A stretch of DNA of 53,278 bases from Plasmopara viticola (lineage: Eukaryota; Oomycota; Peronosporomycetes; Peronosporales; Peronosporaceae): contig MBPM02000237.1 in the NCBI GenBank assembly GCA_001695595.3, positions 1-53,278 on the forward strand. Direction: 5' to 3'. A program made the position numbers and the translations under genes. Under the pieces are notes generated by a model. That model was not told the origin of the DNA. It did no database searches and worked only from the letters and a program-made list of their open reading frames with translations. This document shows, in pieces, positions 44,777 through 53,278 of the stretch (its first letter is position 1; each line of letters begins with the position of its first letter).

Positions 44777-46002
44777 AACACAGTCACGGAGGAAGTTTTT
44801 TTATGTCGGGCGGCGAGTCAGTGAAGAAAATGAGTGTTGAATTGTCGGAATAAATGAGAAGGTATATTAAATCGAGAGCTGTCTGCTACAGCCAGATTGG
44901 TGGCTCTCAGCCATATACTAATACCACTCTAAAGGCTATCATTCTTCTTTACATGATATGGCATTTTACACATCCTAAAGTATTTCCAGCAAATAAATTC
45001 CTTTGCTTTCTAGACATCTGGAAAATTCTTTTGGTCCGAAACAGCATGATCGCCTATTCCTATCAATAGTACTCATGCATATGTATCTTGGGATTAATTA
45101 ATTGTGTTGCATAAAAGCCGTCACCGGCAAACCTGCCAATGACGACAGCTACGTCACATTCAGACTATGTGTCTTTGTTCATTATGGCATCGCTTTGTCC
45201 GTTGAGGTCTTTCTTTGTGATAAAAGCTTAGGCGATGCTTGCTGCGTCACTGGATCTTCCGAACGCCAAGTTTCTCGGACCCGACGATTAGCTTAGTGCT
45301 AGCAGAAACGATACGTGTGACTTTTTCGTTCAATGTTTACAATGTTGACACAGTAGAAGAGAGTGAGAAAAGTACCACTACTAATTACAATCAATTAAAT
45401 AGTCTCAATAGCCTTTTGATCTTACTTTCACGTTTTTCTACACGTCTTTTATATTTTTCTTAATGCAGAGCATAGACAACAACAGTTAAAGGCAAAACGA
45501 CAAACATTTTCTGCAACACTCACCTCAAAGATTTCAACAACTAAAAGCGAGCAATACGTTGATGACGTCATTGTAAAAAAGCACACATAATTTTCAAACA
45601 CGATATGCTCCAACAATTTATAAATTTTCTAATCACGATGTATAACAGAATTTTTACTATTTATTCTTCAGATACGAAATTTGACAGTAGTTATAGCGAT
45701 TGATACTTCAGCAAGCTCTTTCAAACAAATTAAGGATGCAAAGGATAAATGTTGGTGGTCGATGGTCATCTCTCTTTAATGCTGACAACAACCTCGCACG
45801 ATAGCATAACTAAGATTAAGAGCATGCTAAGTTAGGCGACAGTTTTGAATGGGTCAAGGCTTACTCGCCATAACGAACAAGCTATTCACGCTCGTAAGTC
45901 CACATAGATGAGCAGGCTGTTTAAAAAGGGCATTGTGAAGTAAATATGTAAGTGAAGCACCGGCGTCATTAACATGACTATCAGGCGCGAGCATTACGGA
46001 AA
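44777..46002. other. Gene-free stretch
   Basis: Frames at 44854-45069, 45102-45296 and 45239-45463 have no recognised motif. A short coding-like text (SLDLPNAKFLGPDD near 45245-45290) is not enough for a call. Confidence 0.4.
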
Positions 46003-46014
46003 AAATGCCATGAT

Positions 46015-46344
46015 TGTATTTGTTTTGTTGTATTACGTTATCGCGTTGCCGAGATATGCACGCGCTAGGCTCAGTCTGGCTAGTCCACGGCATAGAGTGG
46101 TGTCCGCATACGTCGGTTCTCGTTCGGCGGGCAGTGCAGCCAGCACCGAGGTCGTGAGGGTCTTCCACTAATTTGTTTAGCTCTGACTTGGTAAGAGCCC
46201 AGGTGGCGCCCTGGTGCTGGAAACCGTCGCGTCGAGGGTGAGACTCGTTGGAGACCTGCAGATGCCCGAGAGCACCTGCCCAAAGCGCGCGAGCATATAG
46301 CCCCCGCGCTTGGAAGGAGGGCGTCACTCCAACCTTTTCCGAAG
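46015..46344 (-). mobile_element. Short LINE-derived non-autonomous element, copy F
   Basis: This 330-bp copy has the same head, junction and 3' end as copies A, B and E. A 12-bp target-site duplication, AAATGCCATGAT, flanks it at 46003-46014 and 46345-46356. The frame through the junction is open on its own strand. It differs from B and E at several scattered positions. Confidence 0.93.
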
Positions 46345-46356
46345 AAATGCCATGAT

Positions 46357-46859
46357 ATGTGTAAAAATACCGGAAGGTATTCGAAGAATACGTTTTAATG
46401 TTTTGTCCATTTTGACTGAAGCGGTGGCCTTGACGAGCCCTTGTGAAAAATGTTGCTTCTCGAAACAAATATTAAACAAGTGGGTGGGGAAGGTCTCATC
46501 AGTTCAAGAAAAAGTTGATCCGCTGTCTGTGATGTGACTTAAGAACTCTGCTATCAAAAGTTGAGATGGCAAATGATTAGATATAGATAGACCTAGCAAG
46601 TTTCTCGGCATGACATAGTGACAGAAACATAATTTTGTTCGTAAGCTCTATTTGTAACTTTGGAGAAGCATTACTCTGTCGAGCTTTAGACTGCAATGGC
46701 AAAAAGCACGCATTATGTGAATCAACTCAAAAACAAATTTCCTTAATTAGTACATAAAGAGTCTACATTTTAAGTAGCTTTGATAATGGAACACAATAAA
46801 ACAGCATCATAATTTGCCGATAAAAATCCAGAGCTACATGAATCTTAAGAGCGGTTGTA
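46357..46859. other. Gene-free stretch
   Basis: A/T-rich DNA without a recognisable gene, between LINE-derived copy F and the possible relic that starts near 46860. Confidence 0.4.
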
Positions 46860-47720
46860 GTTCGCTATCACTTCTTCCAAAGAAAAGTGAGCGTCGATTA
46901 CTGCAGAACCAAATCACGAGTGTGCTTCACGGTCCAATTGGGGTGGTAAGTCTAGGCTCTGAGAAAGGATATTGAGTTTATTGCTGAGCTATCTATTTAT
47001 GATCAGCCCTTGTGGTCAGAAATTAAGGCCCACCATCCTGGTGACTAACTTTGCACGGAATATTTTGGTCAGAATTAAAGATGAGCGCGATGCCACCACA
47101 CCTCAATACGGCTCGAAAAGTTGGGCAACCATCTCTTCTAACACATTTCCGACATATTGTCGAGGTTATACTCGGCCAGTGCTATCGGTCCTAGAATACT
47201 TCAACGTTCGGGCAAGTTAATATAAAATGGCGGGAAGGCAAATTTCTGCTCTTTACAGCTGCATGATCGATACCTCTGCTGTCAAAGCAGCATATGGTCT
47301 TTCTTTGTCACAGTGTTTGATTACCGTCTCCATTGCTCTCAAACTTGGTGAATTTATTGATACATACTACGATCTCTCTAGGCACTACGAAATTCATAGC
47401 CAAAATCACAAATTTAGCACCGAGTCTTGAATCTTTCCAATTACCTGTTTTAATTGCATAATTCCGCCCTTCTATCAGGCTCAACTACGTAGTTAAACAT
47501 AAAGTGACTTCATCTACTTTTGCGCTGGCTTTAGACTACCGTGTGGGTCGACGCAATCTGCGCAGATTAAATTTCTCTCAATCTGCGTTTTTAAATATCT
47601 TGATAAGTTTTCTGTACTTGATATGCACAGAGCAAGGCGAGAGAAGCGTCTACTATAAAGCGGTCGGGTTTCTTGCTTATCAACTTTCTTGCCACATCAT
47701 TTACAATAGGAAGTAATTGT
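46860..47720 (+). other. Possible decayed gene, unidentified
   Basis: Several plus-strand pieces in different frames have protein-like composition: LPKKSERRLLQNQITSVLHG, a GTAAGT site at 46948, DIEFIAELSIYDQPLWSEIK, AAYGLSLSQCLITVSIALKL and SSTFALALDYRVGRRNLRRL. Stops and frame changes separate them and the intron pattern could not be rebuilt. I do not recognise the family. Chance open frames remain possible. Confidence 0.3.
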
Positions 47721-50700
47721 ACAATTCGAGATACGTAGCAGCTGCATATATCAAAGCGCGTATCCTTCGAAACGGATTTGTAAGATTAAGTTGAGTGATG
47801 GCCCAATTTTCAGAACCAGATGCGACAACAAAATGACAATTTAGCAAATTACAATCCTTGTAAAAGCCCGAACAATACCTCTGTATCTGCACAAACACTG
47901 TCTGTGAAAAAAATGTTGTTTGACAGCATGTTCAAGTGTACGCTTGACGAGTATTGTACTTCTCGGTATTAACCGCGCGAGCTAGCTGCTTGTGTTTGTA
48001 CCCACAAATTCTTAACACTGCTGCACGTACGCTCAAACTGCGACTTTATAAGATGTGCGATGCAAGCCGACGCGGACGCAGAGCCCATCTCTTCTCAAAC
48101 TAGAGGCTTGATGCAAGGGGAAAATCTGCTGGAAACCTGACACGGTGTGTTGATTTTAGTATTTTTGGTATTACGGCTCAGCACAATACCAGCCGTTAGA
48201 CTACATTAATAATGGAGAATGGCATCTTCATTGTCTTGCGCTCTTCGATACGCGCAGACTGCATCTCATTCCGCGTTAAGCGTTTAAGCAGCAGTGTCTA
48301 ACAAGACTTGCGTGTCAAAGGTAGAGTTGAATGGTTTGAAATAGCCAATCAATTCCCACGTCTGCTTTGTGATTTAATTATCTGTCGCTCGACGAGTATC
48401 CCTAACTTTCGCAGCGAGCTGTACGACTTGCGTCGATGAACGGCGACCTGATATTTTATGCAATCCCTATAAGGGTAAAGACCAGCCAAGTGTACAGGCA
48501 ACACTGGGTCACGGTATTGTAGGCGCAGTCTTAATCACTATGCTCATTTTATGTTGAGCCACCTCTAAAGTCGAAGCGGCTATCTCAAAAGCTAGGCTAG
48601 TCTTCGTAACATGACTCAGCAGCTTTCTTCGCTGCCTGTTTGCTCTTCGCTTAATACTCATACCGACTTTAGTATAAAGATAAAGAGCGATGGTTATCAC
48701 TCATATCTTTCCTATAAAATGTAATACGAGTCTTAGTGGGAGGTTGCAACACAAAGCCGCGCGTTTGTACTACATCGTTTTCGTTCCGTATATAACGATG
48801 TGAAAGAATGGCAAACGGAGGAATCCCTAACGATATATTCTATTTTGCATACTAAGAGATTTTAAAATTAAATGAAGCTTTACATAGTATCTGCCTCCAT
48901 TGCAGGATTAACTTTAAATGCTCAAAATGCATTATAATTAAAGCAAATCATTGAAAAATTGTATTAGCCTTTGAGCTCTTTGGATCTTTGCAGGAACTTC
49001 ATTCGTTTCGGTTGCTTCATGTCTCGCGAGTCTGCTTCGCAGCTAGTAAATAACCGAAGCTCATAACAAAACCGTGCCTAGCAATAAAGAAGGAGCTAAG
49101 GTGACTTTCGTCCTTTCTAGTTCTTTAAGCAGCAGTGAACGTTGACAATTCGTTAAAAACTGTTTTTGTCGACTCCGAGGCGTTTGGCATTTACGTTTGG
49201 CAGCACTGATGGCGTGAACGCATTCGGCATCAAAAGGTCGAAATCGGGTGGTGATGGTGTCAATAAAAAGCGTAGATTAATACGTAAGCCACTAAAATAT
49301 CTAGCATTCGCTATATGCCGGTGATGGTATGAGTCAAGGAAGTATAGGCAAGGCTCTAATACTGCACATAAAATGTCATGCACACCACTGAGCGGCACTC
49401 ATGAGACACTGCGCACGCCACACTAATAAATGATGCAATTGGCTATATGCCAACGAAATCCTGTGACTGCGCATATAGTGGCACGTGAATCATCGCACTC
49501 ATAGCAGCACAAAGCCATCGAGCGGTGCTCGAAAGACACAACGTCATTAGTGACATGATGGGACTTCAGCCTAGGTATAGATGGCGAGGTTTTTTCGATG
49601 CACATGAAGTGGCACGTTCTTTTCGTAGTGCTCTTTAAATAAAAGCAATTGATTTATGTCGGGTGGCGTTCAGCCAAGGCACCAATGGAACGGTTCAAAT
49701 GGCGATGATGGGGGCACGAAATTTTCAGAGCAACGTTCGCAGTTAATAGACTTTGCTGTATGTTCGGCACATAGCTCACCAGAGATTAAGAGTTGACCTC
49801 AAAATTGCACGTGGACTGACATATAATACGTTGAGCAGAGTTTTGACAAGCAAAGGATTTTGCTAGATACGTCATTGAGTCAATACACAGATGTGTCAAA
49901 ACAGAACGTCCTGTCGAGTAGAAGATGGTGGAACATGACACCCATCGAAATCTGTAATTGTCTCACTTTGGATGGATAGGGTCTGTGTTAGATACGTTGG
50001 AAACTGGCGATAGCGCTCGGCTACAAAGCTTTTGATGTGTCGATACCGTCAAAGAGAAAGTCTGCCTGGAAATGGTGTCGTCAGGGATTTTTTTGAGACG
50101 GACGAGATGTTCAAGGCAGAGCTGAAAAGGATTGGAAAGCCGACATCATTGCCAAAGTAGTGGTGGGTCGATTAAAAAAATCAATTTTCAAATTTTCAAA
50201 AGTATCAGTACAAAGAAGGCATATACCACATGACATCATCGATACTGAAAGATGATCAGATCCGTTTTATCCTTTAGTAGAAATAATGCCAGTACAAGAC
50301 GACCCTTTGCATTACCAACAAATATGTATGTCATTGGATTTATTCGGCCCTAAGAGCTCACCACTGTACAAAATGGTAGTATTTTTTTCGGAGCAGACGG
50401 TGTATCGCGTTATTGAGGAAGCCTTCTGCGCAAAGCACGAGACGGGAATAATTCAGAAGAGAACGTAACCCTACCCACGCTCAACGCCTACAAATGGCAA
50501 GTGGGGCTTCGTACCCGAATATAGTACGTGTGGCCATAGCGAGTGTTATCAATTCTTCTTGTAGAGAATATGACACACTATTGACCGCAGTGAGGGTTCC
50601 GAGCGGTATGCTCCAGAGGTGCAAACGGCCCCTCAAATTTGCTTATGTCGCTTAATATTCTGCTGCTTAGTTGTTTGGGACCAAAGAGCATATGCATAGA

Positions 50701-53278
50701 CATACTTTGATGGCATTATAGTCCTTGCAATATCGAATCCTCGCATGACAAAGTCAGAAATACATTTTTTGTTGAAATCCTCCTTCGTAAATTTGCCCTT
50801 TGCTAAGGTGAGCGCTAGCAATATCTTATCCGGCATAACGAATGCGAGTGTAAGCTTCGCGCGCCTTCCCTGCCTGATACCGAGATCGACCGCAACACTG
50901 CGCTAGAGGCAGTCGTCACGCAATTGATACGGCTGCTTCCTGTGCTGTCGACATCAAAATTATCGACAATGGCTCATGGAAGCAAGCAAGGAAGCGGTAT
51001 CCGTATCTATTGCCCACCCCTTTTCCGTACCTGCTTCCTAGTGCCAAGAACGCGATGACGATCAAAACCGACGTGCGTTCAAGTCGAAATCCAGCAAGCC
51101 TACGCCTGCGTCGCACAAGCAAATCAGGATGAACCCAGAAGGTCTCTGAGTCTATGTGTACAAATACTAAACTCGAAAGTGTAGAATATATTGTTAGCAT
51201 CCTGCTTAAGCCAAGAGATCAAGCTGATGCCGATGCTTGTGTCGCTGAACTCCGGGCAACGATGCAAAACAACAATCTAGGTTCACATTACTTCATAGCG
51301 TCGTCGTGGGCTCCGTTCACTTCCAACGCTGCTTTACTGGCTGAAACGAGAGAGGTGAAGACAGGTTTTTCCGAGTCGCTTTACTGCATTTAGTAAGCCT
51401 TGTGCTGAGTGCTTTCGCCTCATCAACAACCACGACCTATGCTAATAAGTCATCGAATACTTTGGCTTCAATCTTCCAAAAACTTGCAAAATCTTTCTTC
51501 GCAAGGTGGCTGCGTGACGGAAGAATGATGCAATGATTTTGGCACAGAGCATTCCTTGATTACTAGCGCTATTGGAGGTGATGCTTGTGTGCACGGTGCA
51601 ACAAATCTTCGATCCGACGCTAGCTGCCAATCGATCCCCCAGTCGCGTGGATCAGAACTCCTAATTGTCGTCGCCTGCATACCAACATGCTTTGTTCGCT
51701 GTGGCTAAATGTGGAAGCGCACTTCTTCGAGGCTTTGGAAATGCTTTAATGGTAAAGTTACTAGCTTGACGACTTTGAAGTCTTTGCGACTAAGATCCGT
51801 TCTCCCATAATAAAAAGGCGAGTTTGCAGTCAAAGACGGGGGCGGCGAGTCAGTACTTGTAATGAGTTCGTTGCACACATAGTGCTATGGTAGACCTACG
51901 AGCAATAAGTGCCTCAGTCTCGTGTGATAAGGTCAGCCTTTTGATCGCCAACACCACCACAGTTAACAGAACTGCCCACAGCACGTCGTCCCTTGTGGGA
52001 CCACTTCAGAGCAATATTCTGACTTTCTGAGGACAAGACGGCAGAGGAGCTCTAACACTGTTTGTGCGGGGTACCTATGCGACGATTGGAGACGTTTTTG
52101 TTGAAGCCTAAATTTTCATCCACAGCGCGTACGCTTCAGTCGATCGAGATGGGAAGGCGATTTCTTCGGGCATGAATTACTTAGCTTATTTTGCGACATT
52201 AATATGCACATCGTAATGAGATATCTCAAGATAGCGCTAGTCTCTCTTCGAAGCTTCCGACGTTTTGTCAGCACCATTTACTGAACGGAGCGCTTGCTCA
52301 GATTGGCTCAGCTAGCTATAAGATGTTAATGAATGGGTCCAGCTGAACGCGTTTTCACTAATCCTTATCCTCGACGAGATCATCTCGACTACATCTCAAT
52401 TCTCAAATTACTTCTGTGATGCAGCCTATGGCAACTTCAAGTATTTTGAAAAGAGGGTTATTGGTGATCATCAGGCGCATTGAAGGTCACCTAGATCCAT
52501 TTTGCCTCTTTGTGAACGTGACTTCTGATGGTCTTCAGTGAACCCGCTCGATTTAAGCAAAATCGCAAGATGCTCGGCAACAATACGCCGGACATTTCAT
52601 CGGAGCAAGAAGTAGAATCGGTGGAAGCGCGTGACGCGCAGACTGATTCAGTCTGTTAAATGGACAGCATAAATCACAATTTGTACAGTGCACAAGACTC
52701 ACACCGCGACTGATTGGTAGTACTAAGAAATCGGTGTTAAAGCATCGCACATTGTGTGTTTATATATTGCTGCAAAATTGTTTCACATCTTGTGCGCACG
52801 AGTGGACATAGGTTTTGACTTCTAAGCTTATATAAAAGGGAGGTCGCCCAAGTATTACTTTCGATGCTCGCTTTGACATGTCAGCGTTAAGGAAGTGTGG
52901 ACGCAGATTTTGAGCTTTTGAAGAATTGCAGACATCTCCAAGGTATTTTATGATTGCTGGTGGCCGGTCATGAAAAATCAAATGAGTACAGCTGGTTGGC
53001 CACGTGTTTCAAGTGATGAATCGATGGTGATCCTTATCAACACCATCGATTAGACCCTCTCGGAGGAAAATGCATCAATACTGAATACTTTCATTACGAC
53101 GAGCAACCTAACTGCATCCGATTGTGCGCTCTCACTGAGCATACGATCCCGACGACTTCAATGCCACTTTTGACAACATGCATTTGACGTATTTGCCAGA
53201 GTGTCTTCTGACTCCCAGATTGCTTGCGGCAAAATTTGCCTGGCTTGCTACTTGTAAAGAAAGAGCGCGCAAATTAGG
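47721..53278. other. Gene-poor end of the window
   Basis: No gene, RNA or defined element could be supported over 5.5 kb. Short frames near 50286-50468 and 51154-51393 look protein-like but match nothing I know. A minus-strand segment near 52760-52870 (EVKTYVHSC) faintly resembles the zinc-binding part of a Gypsy integrase. The general picture is old, eroded repeat DNA. Confidence 0.4.

Noticed and set aside
44801..51870. Similar words GTCGGGCGGCGAGTCAGT near 44803 and GGGGCGGCGAGTCAGT near 51839
   Set aside because: The match does not extend beyond about 20 bp on either side and could be chance.
52760..52981. Possible Gypsy integrase zinc-binding domain
   Set aside because: One weak match (KTYVHSC) without the HHCC pattern or a neighbouring catalytic core.
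1..53278. CRISPR arrays, bacterial operons, rRNA or tRNA genes
   Set aside because: No regularly spaced repeats, Shine-Dalgarno-led gene strings, or tRNA A/B-box and cloverleaf patterns were seen; the genes are intron-containing and eukaryotic.
1..53278. RXLR or CRN effector genes
   Set aside because: No frame combined a signal peptide with RxLR-EER or LFLAK motifs, although such genes would be expected in this kind of organism.

Overview
This window reads as nuclear DNA of an oomycete, most likely a Peronosporaceae-type downy mildew or Phytophthora relative. The evidence is a set of eukaryotic genes (TDG-type uracil-DNA glycosylase, receptor-like TKL kinase, ribosomal protein uS19, RNase P subunit Rpp30, histone-fold protein POLE3, CDC20, a MINDY-type deubiquitinase) whose introns are nearly all 57-80 bp with GT...AG ends, the small tightly packed gene blocks, and retroelement debris between them. 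A large relic of the ciliary gene LRRC9 suggests, as inference, a lineage that has lost its swimming zoospores.

Layout. 0.4-1.8 kb: an alpha/beta-hydrolase-like gene that has lost catalytic residues and its frame. 2.0-3.0 kb: two short LINE-derived elements in inverted orientation. 3.2-6.4 kb: a TDG-type DNA glycosylase (+) and a TKL receptor-like pseudokinase (-), convergent and about 24 bp apart. 6.4-19 kb: gene-poor, with one copy of a dispersed repeat of about 750 bp, a small broken gene at 8.7-9.2 kb and a Copia gag relic near 18 kb. 19.0-21.0 kb: a multi-exon MFS transporter. 21.5-22.6 kb: a longer internally deleted LINE. 24.5-30.1 kb: the LRRC9 relic. 30.7-33.9 kb: a compact block with RPS15 (uS19, -), RPP30 (+), POLE3 (-) and the broken 5' end of a zinc-finger short-chain dehydrogenase (+), followed by another deleted LINE copy. 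36.5-37.3 kb: the second copy of the dispersed repeat. 37.5-39.2 kb: CDC20. 39.6-41.6 kb: a LisH-like/SANT/MINDY-4-type deubiquitinase. 42.2-42.7 kb: a small membrane protein. 43-47 kb: two more short LINE derivatives, a decayed MINDY paralog and other relics. 47.7-53.3 kb: no gene I can support.

The intact genes are unrelated housekeeping or signalling functions (base-excision repair, translation, tRNA processing, replication and chromatin, mitotic APC/C control, ubiquitin removal), so this is ordinary eukaryotic gene order, not an operon. The most distinctive content is (1) a family of short elements made from the two ends of a LINE, with target-site duplications at five of six copies, (2) the LRRC9 relic, (3) a receptor kinase lacking HRD and DFG aspartates, and (4) a SANT domain inside a MINDY deubiquitinase. 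Exon joins were inferred by hand from reading frame, splice sites and family conservation.
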